Shown here in pieces: positions 19,258 to 27,516 of a stretch of 64,000 nucleotides of DNA. This DNA comes from Lactobacillus xujianguonis (lineage in GTDB: Bacteria; Bacillota; Bacilli; Lactobacillales; Lactobacillaceae). Both the position numbers and the translations under genes were made by a program. The notes under the pieces were generated by a model. The model was not told the DNA's origin and ran no database searches. It saw only the letters and a list, made by a program, of their open reading frames with translations. The stretch's first letter is position 1; each line of letters opens with the position of its first letter. Where the stretch lies: contig NZ_ML136871.1 in the NCBI RefSeq assembly GCF_004009905.1, positions 1 to 64,000 on the forward strand. The letters are read 5' to 3'.

Positions 19258-19312
19258 GTTATATACAATTGTATAGTGAAAACCTGTTGTTACTAAATCA
19301 TTCTCAAAAAAG

Positions 19313-19345
19313 ACAAAAAAAATAGCCCGGACTTTGTCCGGGCTA
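19313..19345 (-). terminator. Strong terminator of the 61-aa gene
   Basis: A perfect 10-bp GC-rich stem (TAGCCCGGAC / GTCCGGGCTA) with a 3-base loop; read on the minus strand it is followed by a run of eight T. Confidence 0.9.
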
Positions 19346-19353
19346 GTAAATAA

Positions 19354-19539
19354 CTAAGCATTAGCTGACATGTAATCATAAATCTGATTAACTTCTTCGT
19401 CAGTAAACATACCATCGCCAGTTTTCATTGCATGTACTTTTTCAACTGAAAGGTGACTAGCAAAAGCTAAATCAGTATCATTAATATGATGTTTTACTTG
19501 GTAATCAATGATTGCATCTGATAAATCTTCTTGATTCAT
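19354..19539 (-). CDS. Small conserved-looking hypothetical protein, 61 aa
   Basis: I do not recognise a characterised family. The protein is acidic and probably all helical; the stretch LAFASHLSVEKVHAMKTGDG followed by TDEEVNQIYDYM resembles a degenerate helix-turn-helix. A good ribosome binding site (AAGGAGAGA) stands before the ATG and a strong terminator follows the stop, so the gene is very likely real and expressed on its own. Similar short proteins occur in lactobacilli (LBP_cg2779-like), but I am recalling that without a search. Function unknown. Confidence 0.75.
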   Translation of the reverse strand: MNQEDLSDAIIDYQVKHHINDTDLAFASHLSVEKVHAMKTGDGMFTDEEVNQIYDYMSANA

Positions 19540-19588
19540 TGTTATCTCTCCTTACACTTTAATTTTAACATTTTAATTTGATTAAAGC

Positions 19589-20155
19589 TTAGAAAACTCT
19601 CCATTGATTTAATGGCCAGTACCTTAATTTGACTTCACCAATAATCGCTGAACGCTTAACAAAACCAAAGTAACGGGAATCTTTGGAAACATCACGGTGA
19701 TCACCCATTACAAAATAAGAATTCTTCGGTACTCGTCGACGCAAGGTAAAGTTGTTAGTATATAGCTGTCCGCCCTTAGTCGCTTTTTTAGCTAAACTAT
19801 TGTTTAAATAGGGCTCAGAAACGTGCTTACCATTGATATATAGTTTATCATTCTTAGAGGTGACCATATCACCCGGCAGACCAATTACTCGCTTAATATA
19901 TAAGGCATTCTTTTCATCAGGGGCCTTTAAAATGACAATATCATTTCTTTTTAGATCAAAGTGCCGTACTGCAATTAAGCGATCATTATTTTCAAAAGTC
20001 GGCTGCATTGATGGCCCTGAAACAGTTTCATTTGAAAAGACAAAGGTGAAGAGGCAGTAATAAATCCCACTTAGAACTGCCAGCATAATCACAAATTCTA
20101 AGATAAAACTGCCTATGCCTTCATCATCATTTTTCTTTTTTCTATTTTTTGCCAT
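19589..20155 (-). CDS. lepB: Signal peptidase I, 188 aa
   Basis: Type I signal peptidase that releases secreted proteins at the outer face of the membrane. One N-terminal membrane segment lies at about residues 17-36. The catalytic Ser is in GPSMQPT near residue 54, the catalytic Lys in IKRVIGLPGD near residue 93, and the conserved MGDHRDVSKDSR block near residue 150. Length is typical of Gram-positive SipS-like enzymes. AAGGAGAAAT precedes the ATG. It is a single-gene unit divergent from the methyltransferase-like gene. Confidence 0.95.
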   Translation of the reverse strand: MAKNRKKKNDDEGIGSFILEFVIMLAVLSGIYYCLFTFVFSNETVSGPSMQPTFENNDRLIAVRHFDLKRNDIVILKAPDEKNALYIKRVIGLPGDMVTSKNDKLYINGKHVSEPYLNNSLAKKATKGGQLYTNNFTLRRRVPKNSYFVMGDHRDVSKDSRYFGFVKRSAIIGEVKLRYWPLNQWRVF

Positions 20156-20241
20156 AAAATTTCTCCTTATTTATGCTGTCTTTTATTATAACTGATTTTC
20201 AGCTTACTGAATGGTAAAATCATTATTAAGGTAGATGAACG

Positions 20242-20985
20242 ATGACAAAGTATTTAACAAAATTAAACACATTAATGCAAGAACTGCAGGTGCCAGAAAT
20301 CAGCCACCAAGTCAAAGAGATTAATCAAATAGTGACGGCAGTTGCTGAGAAAAAGGTAATTGCAAATCAACCTGCAAGGTTAGGATTATTACCAGATGAA
20401 GCTGCAGAATTGGAAAAGCAATTAACCCCCGCTAAACAAAAACAGTTGAAAGTAGTAGATCATTTATTGAACAGTGTCCGGCAATATCTTTCACTTAAAT
20501 ACGGTATCTGGTCGCTGCCTAATATGCAGACTGCTAATTTAATTCAAAAAGAATTAAATGTCGAATCAGCCTTGGAAATTATGGCGGGGAATGCTTACTG
20601 GTCTATGGCCCTTCATGAAACTGGAATTAAAGCGGTCGCAACCGATTCACTTGAATGGGCTAAGACGTCTGCTACAGGTCGAGAGACCTTTTTTCCGGTG
20701 GAGGATTTAGAAGCGGCTGCAGCAATCAAAAAATATGCTGGCGCTGACTTAATTCTTTGCTCATGGTCTCCGAATTTTGGGCATAGTGATTTAGACGTGG
20801 TCGATTGTTGGCGCAAATATTCACCCCAAAGCTATTTGCTTTTTATTGGTGAACGAGACGGAGCAACAAATACGCCGGAATTTTGGCAAGAGATGCAATT
20901 TAAACATTCACCTGCTATCAGAAAGATCAATCAGTCTTTTGTTAGCTATGATTTTATAGAGGAAAAGATATACGAGATCGATTAG
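20242..20985 (+). CDS. Putative SAM-dependent methyltransferase-like protein, 247 aa
   Basis: Residues 109-135 look like a class I methyltransferase fold: motif I variant ALEIMAGNAYW (E112 to G116), an acidic residue at D135 ending strand 2, and a motif IV-like DLILCSWSP at 169-177. The first 100 residues are helical and hydrophilic. Substrate is not recognisable, and the usual GxGxG loop is reduced to A-G-N, so SAM binding is plausible but unproven. The next gene starts 2 bases after its stop; both may be transcribed with the rRNA methylase gene. Confidence 0.55.
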   Translation: MTKYLTKLNTLMQELQVPEISHQVKEINQIVTAVAEKKVIANQPARLGLLPDEAAELEKQLTPAKQKQLKVVDHLLNSVRQYLSLKYGIWSLPNMQTANLIQKELNVESALEIMAGNAYWSMALHETGIKAVATDSLEWAKTSATGRETFFPVEDLEAAAAIKKYAGADLILCSWSPNFGHSDLDVVDCWRKYSPQSYLLFIGERDGATNTPEFWQEMQFKHSPAIRKINQSFVSYDFIEEKIYEID

Positions 20986-20987
20986 AT

Positions 20988-21959
20988 ATGAATTGGAAAA
21001 AGATTTTTTTAATATTCGTAGTTTTTCTGACTTTTCTTGGAACTGGTAGTATTCTATCGAATGTCCAATCAAGAGAAGCTGATCAGCTACTTGAAGCTCA
21101 TGGCTTAAGTAATAACACCAGACAATTGCAGGTTAATAGTAATAAAAGTGTTAGTTCGTTCTTACAATATTTAAATCAGTATTTTAAAAAGAATAAGATT
21201 CAGTTGCACTTAGATAATAAAAATGAGCAAGAACAAATCCTGGTATGGGCAAATCGGAATATCATTCCTTTGCCTACTGAATCTGGTAAATATTTTTCAA
21301 TTGATGACTTTTCTGGTCGAGTTTCTTTTGCGGTTCTAGGTGCAAATTCTAAATACAAGACGCTAAAAGTTCAAGGAAATCAATACTTATTGAATCATGG
21401 CCACTACTATACCGTAATCGGCGAACTGAAGAATTTTAAACAAATTGAGCGTAATAAGTATTATTTGTCAACAGGTATTGATCAACCAACTGCCAAGAGT
21501 CAATTAAAGAACTACCGGATTGTGATTGATTCTTCACCAAAAGTGATTAAAAAATTAGCGCGGCATTATCATACTAAGGTAAGTACACCAGAATTTGTTA
21601 AACAACACCAAATTAAGCCATTTTCAGTTGTCAATGAGATTATCTTAATTTTGCTCTACTGGATTGTTGCCGTGATTGCTAATTTATTAATTATGATGAT
21701 GCAGAAGCGGCAAATAACCCACCTCAAGGGCAAATTACTACGTAACTGGGTAATTAATCGCAGCTTGCGTTTAATCTTGATAGAGGGCTTATTATGCGTA
21801 ATTGCATTCCTAATTTTATGGTGGAAAGCCTTCTTTAAGGCACCAGACCATTTGATCTTACTTTTATTCTTGAATTGGCTAATAGCTGTCATTGCTTACT
21901 TATTTGCTTGGTATATTTTCAAAAGAAAGGGACAAAAAGTTGTTAAACCTACCAACTAG
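20988..21959 (+). CDS. Membrane protein of unknown function, 323 aa
   Basis: I do not recognise the family. One hydrophobic segment at residues 6-23 is followed by about 190 mostly hydrophilic residues, probably outside the cell, and then three hydrophobic segments near 218-240, 257-278 and 287-308. The C-terminus is basic. This layout (TM, large external domain, TMs) resembles FtsX/MacB-type permease subunits or bacteriocin-associated membrane proteins, but no diagnostic motif is visible. The last 20 bases overlap the start of the RNA methylase gene. Confidence 0.65.
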   Translation: MNWKKIFLIFVVFLTFLGTGSILSNVQSREADQLLEAHGLSNNTRQLQVNSNKSVSSFLQYLNQYFKKNKIQLHLDNKNEQEQILVWANRNIIPLPTESGKYFSIDDFSGRVSFAVLGANSKYKTLKVQGNQYLLNHGHYYTVIGELKNFKQIERNKYYLSTGIDQPTAKSQLKNYRIVIDSSPKVIKKLARHYHTKVSTPEFVKQHQIKPFSVVNEIILILLYWIVAVIANLLIMMMQKRQITHLKGKLLRNWVINRSLRLILIEGLLCVIAFLILWWKAFFKAPDHLILLLFLNWLIAVIAYLFAWYIFKRKGQKVVKPTN

Positions 21960-23355
21960 TTTTAAAGAAAAATTTGAAAAACTTTTAGGCAAAGATGAAG
22001 CTGCTAAAATGTTTGCAGCAATAAATCAGAACACTAAAAAGGCTTATCGGGTTAACCCGTTAAAGGCGATTCAACAAGTTAGTTATGATCAAGATGAAGC
22101 AGTTCCTGATCTTGATAATGCCTATTATGGCGAAGTTAACGGTCAGGATCCAGAATGGGTAAGCGGCACGGTCTACTCGCAGGATCCTGCAGCCATGTTT
22201 CCAGCAAAGATTGCCAAAGTTAAACCAGGAGAAAAGGTCTTAGATCTTTGCGCTGCTCCAGGAGGTAAGAGTACTGCATTAGGACAAGCGTTAAAAGGCG
22301 AGGGCGTATTAGTCGCTAATGAAATCTCCGGCACTCGCGTGAAGGCTTTACGTGAAAATATCGAGCGATGGGGGATTAGCAATGCTTTAATTACTAATAA
22401 CGATTCAGAAACTTTGGCTAAGAATTTTCCTGATTTTTTTGACAAAATCGTCGTTGATGCCCCATGTAGTGGGGAAGGGATGTTTCGTAAGAACCCCGAT
22501 GCAATTAACTATTGGTCACCAGAATATATTTTAACCTGTCAAAGTCGGCAAAAAGAAATCTTGCAGCAAGCGGTCAAAATGTTAAAGCCGGGTGGAAAGT
22601 TGATTTATTCAACTTGTACTTTTTCTCCTGAAGAAGATGAAGAAATTGTCGCTTGGTTAGTTGAACAGGAAGGCTTTAAGGTTTTGCCAATTCCTGAAAT
22701 AACTTCAACTAAAATTAGTCACGGTCATCCAGAATGGACTAACAGTAATTTAGTTGAATTAAAAGAGACTTTACGTTTTTGGCCTCAAGATAATGTTGGC
22801 GAAGGACAGTTTGCGGCTATCTTACAAAAGAGTGGCGAACCAGCTATGGTGAATGAGAAAAAAGTTAAGAAAAATATGAAAAATAAGAAAAAGCAACATA
22901 ACAAACTAGCCTTAACAGTAGATGAACGCAAATTGGTTGGGGAAGTTCTGGATCAATTTGATTTACCAATTGCTTTAAAACAGTGGTCAAAACAGGCTTT
23001 AGTACGCCAGGATCATGTTTTCATTCCTGCATTAACTGATGAAAGTAAGTTACGCGGCTTAAAGATTGTTAATAATGGGCTAGAATTGGGCTTACTTAAG
23101 AAAAAGCGTTTGGAACCTAGTCATCAACTAGCCGAAGTTTTAGGTCAAGTATCACAGACTCGGGTTGTTGATTTAGCACAACGGGAAGACTATTTAAGTT
23201 ATTTACATGGAGAAACCGTTAAGGTTGATACTAACTTAAAGGGATTTGTGCTAGTGAGTTATCAAGATTTAATTTTTAGTTTTGGTAAAGTCACAGGTCA
23301 AAAAATCTTAAAGAACTTTTATCCTAAAGGATTGCGTATTCTAAAGAAAAACTAA
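21940..23355 (+). CDS. 16S rRNA m5C methyltransferase, RsmF/YebU-like (NOL1/NOP2/Sun family), 471 aa
   Basis: SAM-dependent RNA cytosine-C5 methyltransferase. Motif I: VLDLCAAPGGKST near residue 104. The two catalytic-cysteine motifs are DAPCSGEGMF (near 173) and YSTCTFSPEEDE (near 226). A C-terminal PUA-like region follows a lysine-rich linker near residue 315. I place the start at TTG 21940 (MLNLPTSFKEKF), since AGAAAGGGAC lies 8-15 bases before it and homology begins there; the frame is open further upstream inside the membrane-protein gene. Target in Firmicutes is expected around C1404/C1407 of 16S rRNA. Confidence 0.92.
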   Translation: MLNLPTSFKEKFEKLLGKDEAAKMFAAINQNTKKAYRVNPLKAIQQVSYDQDEAVPDLDNAYYGEVNGQDPEWVSGTVYSQDPAAMFPAKIAKVKPGEKVLDLCAAPGGKSTALGQALKGEGVLVANEISGTRVKALRENIERWGISNALITNNDSETLAKNFPDFFDKIVVDAPCSGEGMFRKNPDAINYWSPEYILTCQSRQKEILQQAVKMLKPGGKLIYSTCTFSPEEDEEIVAWLVEQEGFKVLPIPEITSTKISHGHPEWTNSNLVELKETLRFWPQDNVGEGQFAAILQKSGEPAMVNEKKVKKNMKNKKKQHNKLALTVDERKLVGEVLDQFDLPIALKQWSKQALVRQDHVFIPALTDESKLRGLKIVNNGLELGLLKKKRLEPSHQLAEVLGQVSQTRVVDLAQREDYLSYLHGETVKVDTNLKGFVLVSYQDLIFSFGKVTGQKILKNFYPKGLRILKKN

Positions 23356-23357
23356 CG

Positions 23358-23391
23358 TAAAAAGATCTGGGAATTTTCCCAGATCTTTTTA
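23358..23391. terminator. Bidirectional terminator between the rRNA methylase gene and fni
   Basis: AAAAAGATCTGGGAA pairs with TTCCCAGATCTTTTT; A- and T-tracts flank it on both strands. It lies between two converging genes. Confidence 0.92.
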
Positions 23392-24405
23392 AATTAATTG
23401 TTCAATCTCAGTTTTTAATGGTAAATCAAAATAAGATTTAATTTTTGTGACTTGCTTTATTTCAGAAACACCGTAAACCGCAAACAAAGCCGCTAATTGT
23501 TGTTGCCAATTTTTGATCATTTGTAATAAATAATCCTGATCATGTTCAGTTAAAGCTTGTAAAAAAGTATTAGCTACTCCAACAGCTTTTCCGCCTAAGA
23601 CCAATCCCTTTAAGACATCAAGGGGATTTCTAACACCACCAGAAACTATAAAGTTGACAGCTTCTTTTTGCGCCATGAGAGCAGAAATAACGGTCGAAAG
23701 CCCCAGTTCTTCTAAGTAGGACAAATCAAGCTGATTACGAGAATTTTCGATTTCAGCAAAATTTGTACCACCTTTGCCTGCTACATCAAACCAAGTGAAG
23801 CCTTCATTTTTTAGGTGATGAATCGTAGCTTGATCTAAGCCAAAACCCACTTCTTTAATGATCACTGGAACAGTGACTGTTTGGCGAATTTCTTGTAAAT
23901 TTTCTAACCAAGTAAAATTCCGATCGCCTTCAGGCATTGCAATTTCTTGCACGGTATTTAAATGAATTTGCAAGGCGTCAGCTTGTAACTGCTCAACTAT
24001 TTCTTTAGATGAAGAGGCTGGAGTGGCCGGATTAACATTAGCAATAACGATCCCATCTGGATTAGCCTCACGAGCAACATCAAAGCTTTCTAGTTGGTCT
24101 TTTTCTTTAACCAAAATACTTGCTGAACCTAAGGCTAAAGCAATCTTCGTTTTACGTGCTACTTCTCCTAAAGCGCGATTAATTCCTAAAGACTTAGTTG
24201 AACCGCCAGTCATGGCATTAATAAAAAATGGGGCAGCAACTTGTTTACCAAACAGACTTGTCTGAATACTATTCAAATCAACCTTAGTTTCAGGAAGAGC
24301 AGGGCGCAACAGTTGCATCTGATCAAAACTATTGCTTTTCTTTTTATTAAAAAACATCTGAGCTAATGCCAGATGTTCTTCTTTTCTTTCAGATCTTTTA
24401 GACAT
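23389..24405 (-). CDS. fni: Isopentenyl-diphosphate delta-isomerase type 2 (FMN-dependent), 338 aa
   Basis: Converts isopentenyl diphosphate to dimethylallyl diphosphate, the last step of the mevalonate route. The N-terminus SKRSERKEEHLALA, FINAMTGGS, ALGSAS, QIHLNTVQE and FDVAGKGGTNF are type 2 isomerase blocks that bind FMN and substrate. The start at 24405 follows an AGAGG site; the frame is open up to 24447, inside the upstream mvaK2 gene. It is the last gene of the four-gene mevalonate operon. Confidence 0.95.
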   Translation of the reverse strand: MSKRSERKEEHLALAQMFFNKKKSNSFDQMQLLRPALPETKVDLNSIQTSLFGKQVAAPFFINAMTGGSTKSLGINRALGEVARKTKIALALGSASILVKEKDQLESFDVAREANPDGIVIANVNPATPASSSKEIVEQLQADALQIHLNTVQEIAMPEGDRNFTWLENLQEIRQTVTVPVIIKEVGFGLDQATIHHLKNEGFTWFDVAGKGGTNFAEIENSRNQLDLSYLEELGLSTVISALMAQKEAVNFIVSGGVRNPLDVLKGLVLGGKAVGVANTFLQALTEHDQDYLLQMIKNWQQQLAALFAVYGVSEIKQVTKIKSYFDLPLKTEIEQLI

Positions 24406-24418
24406 AAAAACCTCTGTT

Positions 24419-25501
24419 TTAATGGGCGAAGTTAATTTGATGAACATGGAAGTTCAATGGTAGAATACCATTCTTTTGCCATTCTTGCTCTAAAGCAGCA
24501 ACATTCGTCTTCTCGTCAGTAATGACAATTCCACAATCACCGTTACCAGCGCCAGATGTTTTTGCAGCACCACTAAATTTTTCGGCAATGTTAATTAACT
24601 TAGTTAGGCGAGGGATTTCGATAGCGATATGATTAATCTTCGCAAAATGTTGTAACAATTTACGGTTAATCTTAATTTGTTCTTGAATTAGGGCAATGTT
24701 ACTCTTTTCAAACCCTTCAACCATCTTCAAAACGCAACGACGAGAATTTTGTAAGAAAGTTTGATATTCAGTCTCTAAAGCATCCTTATTTGCATTAGTT
24801 TCATCTACCAGGCGAGAAGTAGAAGCGGGCTTTTGACTCCAACCGATCATTAACTTCATCTTTTTTGGTGGAGTTAAAAGTTCAATCTTTAAATCCGGCC
24901 AAGCTTCATTAATCACACTTGAAAGTGATTTAGTAGCTAATTCATGTTCAAGCCACTTTTTATCAAAGGTTTGGTAGGCTAGCCAGCCACCATAAACACT
25001 AGCAGCAATATCACCAGCTGAACCATTACCTTGGACAGAATAGTGTGAGATAGCAGAAAGTTTATAAACTAATTCATTGCTAAATTTAACACCATAGAAC
25101 CGTAAAATGGCTTTAACAGTGGCAACAGTGACAGCGGCGCTTGAGCCTAAACCATATTTCTTACCATCAGCAGAGTCTAAATCTGAATTAACATGTAAAT
25201 CATAAACATTCATCTTGATGTGTTGTTCAAGACAGTATCTTTCAGTATAAGAAATAGCCGATAAAATATACTCAAATGGGTTATCACGATTATCAATTAC
25301 CATTCTTGAGCCTTTACGAACCCAATGAATTGAATCTTGTGAATACTGTTTGGAGTGAATTAAACCTGTACCGGTCTTATTTTCTGAAATTGATACACGA
25401 ACGAATTGATTTACGGCAACCAAAATAGCAGGGCAATTTGGTTCTAAAACTGCATATTCACCGGCAATATATAACTTACCGGGAGCTTTTTCTACTATCA
25501 A
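24419..25501 (-). CDS. mvaK2: Phosphomevalonate kinase, 360 aa
   Basis: GHMP-family kinase that phosphorylates mevalonate 5-phosphate. Motif 1 is PGKLYIAGEYAVLEP at residues 5-19, motif 2 GLGSSAAVTVATVKA near residue 120, and motif 3 KTSGAGNGDCGI near residue 315. Length and position between mvaD and fni fit Gram-positive cocci and lactobacilli. The gap to mvaD is 40 bases and to fni 13 bases. Confidence 0.95.
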   Translation of the reverse strand: MIVEKAPGKLYIAGEYAVLEPNCPAILVAVNQFVRVSISENKTGTGLIHSKQYSQDSIHWVRKGSRMVIDNRDNPFEYILSAISYTERYCLEQHIKMNVYDLHVNSDLDSADGKKYGLGSSAAVTVATVKAILRFYGVKFSNELVYKLSAISHYSVQGNGSAGDIAASVYGGWLAYQTFDKKWLEHELATKSLSSVINEAWPDLKIELLTPPKKMKLMIGWSQKPASTSRLVDETNANKDALETEYQTFLQNSRRCVLKMVEGFEKSNIALIQEQIKINRKLLQHFAKINHIAIEIPRLTKLINIAEKFSGAAKTSGAGNGDCGIVITDEKTNVAALEQEWQKNGILPLNFHVHQINFAH

Positions 25502-25541
25502 AGAATTTAATCCTCTAATCTATTAAGCTTTCAATCTACGA

Positions 25542-26504
25542 TTAGTCCAAATAAGAAATACCTGGACCAAAACTTGCATTCACTATCTTAACATTATTAA
25601 ATTGCGACTCAAAGTTTTTTTCGATATCTTTTACATTTTTTAAGGGTGTTAGTATTTTAACATTTGGTCCAGCATCAATTGTGTAATAACATTCAATTCC
25701 TTGTTTTCTTAATTCATGCACTAATTTAATTGCCTTAATTGTATTAGGTTCAAAATACGTAAAGCCAGGTTGTGCCGTTAAATTAATAGCATGCATTTCG
25801 TTAGCGTTTAATTCAGCTAATTCTCCTAAACTAGTAAAATTATTAGCTTCAATTGCTTTAACCATTTCTTTTAATTCAGCATCATTGCGCTTAATCCACG
25901 GAGTAAAGAAAGGTGAGGATTGTGCATCCTTCATCCCTTGCGTAGAAGACAACTTCTTGGGCTGTTGATTCAATTCAACTGCTAACAAATGCAAATCCAT
26001 TTTTGGCGTTTCATCAATCGCATAAGCATATGAACTCTCATCGTCTGTCCCTTTTTGCCAAATTGCAAAACCGCCAAAAACCGAGCGACTAGCAGAGCCG
26101 GATCCTAATCGAGCTAAGCGTGATAATTCTTTCGGCGTAACTTCTAATTGATAAAATTTGCAAAAAGCAGCTGCTAAGGCCGCAAAAGCCGAACTTGAAG
26201 AAGCAAGACCAGCAGCAGTGGGCACATGATTAATTGAATGGACTGAAAGTGGATCATGAAGGTCAAACTTTTCTTGTAAAAGCGTAAGATAGTTAAAAAC
26301 TCGTTGAGCAGCTTGACCACTTTGTTTTTGCCCATTTAGATAAAATTCTGAATTCTCTTCAGCTCTTTCAATAGTTGTGTCAGAATAAAAAGCATCTAAA
26401 GTCATTGAAAGACTAGACATTAAAGGTAAGCGTAACTTAGCATCAGCTTTACCCCAGTATTTAATTAGCGCAATATTTGTATGCGCCCGTGCGGTTGCTT
26501 TCAT
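25542..26504 (-). CDS. mvaD: Diphosphomevalonate decarboxylase, 320 aa
   Basis: ATP-dependent decarboxylation of mevalonate diphosphate to isopentenyl diphosphate. The protein opens with ARAHTNIALIKYWGK, the family N-terminus; the GHMP loop is AGLASSSSAFAALAAA near residue 110; SGSASRSVFGG near 150 and the catalytic-Asp region YTIDAGPNVK near 281 follow. The ATG lies 3 bases after the mvk stop codon. Confidence 0.96.
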   Translation of the reverse strand: MKATARAHTNIALIKYWGKADAKLRLPLMSSLSMTLDAFYSDTTIERAEENSEFYLNGQKQSGQAAQRVFNYLTLLQEKFDLHDPLSVHSINHVPTAAGLASSSSAFAALAAAFCKFYQLEVTPKELSRLARLGSGSASRSVFGGFAIWQKGTDDESSYAYAIDETPKMDLHLLAVELNQQPKKLSSTQGMKDAQSSPFFTPWIKRNDAELKEMVKAIEANNFTSLGELAELNANEMHAINLTAQPGFTYFEPNTIKAIKLVHELRKQGIECYYTIDAGPNVKILTPLKNVKDIEKNFESQFNNVKIVNASFGPGISYLD

Positions 26505-26507
26505 TGA

Positions 26508-27416
26508 CTATATCTCCTCAATCCAATAATTACTAATTAATTCTTTGCTTGCCGCAGCAATCTTTTCAGCTTGCTCAGGACTAGTGCAAAGGGCAATAAC
26601 GATACCACCTAAGCCGCCACCAGATAATTTGAAACCTAGAGCATGATTTGCCAAAGCAATTTCTCTTAATTGATCAATCTTACTCGTTGATAAGCCAAAA
26701 CTGGCCAAGATCTCTTGCGCTTGGTTAAAACAACTTCCAACTGCGGCTTGGTCTTGTTTAAGCCAAGCTGCTTGAGTTTGATCAGCTAACTGGCCTAATT
26801 GAGCTAATTTTTCTTTAGCAGCTTGAGTTTGATCATATTGCTGACGAACTTTAGTAACAGCTTCTTTAGTATTGCCCAACTGCCCAGTATCCATAATGAG
26901 TAAAGTCCCATTTAATTTTGCAGACAACTTTTTAGGACCATCTTGTTTATTAAAGAAGACTAGGTAATCAGAATTAACCGTCGCCGCATCTAAGCCAGAA
27001 GCCTTGCCGTGATTGATCATTTCTGCATGATTAGTAATTGCCATGATCTCTGCTTCTGACAAATTTAACTTAAAATAATCATTCATGGCATTAGTTGTAC
27101 CTAGAGCAACGGTAGCACTAGAGCCAAAGCCTCGTTCCATCGGAATTTCACCGGTATAAGTAATCTTTAAATTAGCATCACTATTAGTTTTTTGGAGCAT
27201 AGTTTTGACCACATATTTAAGACCATCATATTCAGCTGGTGCTTCAAAAAAAGGACCATGATATTTTTGGGTATCCATCCACATTTTTTCACTGGCTTCA
27301 ACCGTGGTCTTAATATGTAGTGACTTAATTGGCAAGCAAAGGGCATTGTAGCCATAAACAACAGAGTGTTCACCAATCAAGATCACCTTACCATGAGCTA
27401 AATAACTAGACTTCAT
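26508..27416 (-). CDS. mvk: Mevalonate kinase, 302 aa
   Basis: GHMP kinase that phosphorylates mevalonate; first gene of the operon. Motifs: HGKVILIGEHSVVYG near residues 7-21, the glycine-rich GFGSSATVALGTT near residue 93, HGKASGLDAATV with the catalytic Asp near residue 136, and LSGGGLGG near residue 264. I place the start at 27416 (MKSSYLAHG). The open frame begins at 27458, but its extra 14 residues come from the 21-bp tandem repeat. AAGGATGG at the repeat border is the likely ribosome binding site. Confidence 0.95.
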   Translation of the reverse strand: MKSSYLAHGKVILIGEHSVVYGYNALCLPIKSLHIKTTVEASEKMWMDTQKYHGPFFEAPAEYDGLKYVVKTMLQKTNSDANLKITYTGEIPMERGFGSSATVALGTTNAMNDYFKLNLSEAEIMAITNHAEMINHGKASGLDAATVNSDYLVFFNKQDGPKKLSAKLNGTLLIMDTGQLGNTKEAVTKVRQQYDQTQAAKEKLAQLGQLADQTQAAWLKQDQAAVGSCFNQAQEILASFGLSTSKIDQLREIALANHALGFKLSGGGLGGIVIALCTSPEQAEKIAAASKELISNYWIEEI

Positions 27417-27424
27417 TTTTATTC

Positions 27425-27469
27425 CATCCTTAATCACTAATATTTCATCCTTAATCACTAATATTTCAT
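27425..27469. repeat. 21-bp tandem duplication in the mvk leader
   Basis: CATCCTTAATCACTAATATTT at 27425-27445 is repeated exactly at 27446-27466, followed by a further CAT. Read on the minus strand, each copy contains an AAGGATG that resembles a ribosome binding site plus ATG, immediately before mvk. Confidence 0.95.
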
Positions 27470-27516
27470 GAATAATACTCCTATGCTAAAATATAGAAAT
27501 AAGGAGTTACGAACAA
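27464..27516. promoter_or_regulatory. Overlapping divergent promoters of mvk and rexB
   Basis: Minus strand, for mvk: TTGTTC (27516-27511), 17-bp spacer, TATTTT (27493-27488). Plus strand, for rexB: TTTCAT (27464-27469), 17-bp spacer, TAAAAT (27487-27492), preceded by TGC. The two -10 elements occupy the same bases, so the promoters should compete. Confidence 0.5.

Noticed and set aside
27417-27458. Longer N-terminus for mevalonate kinase (14 extra residues)
   Set aside because: The extra residues are encoded by the tandem repeat, and homology starts at the ATG at 27416.
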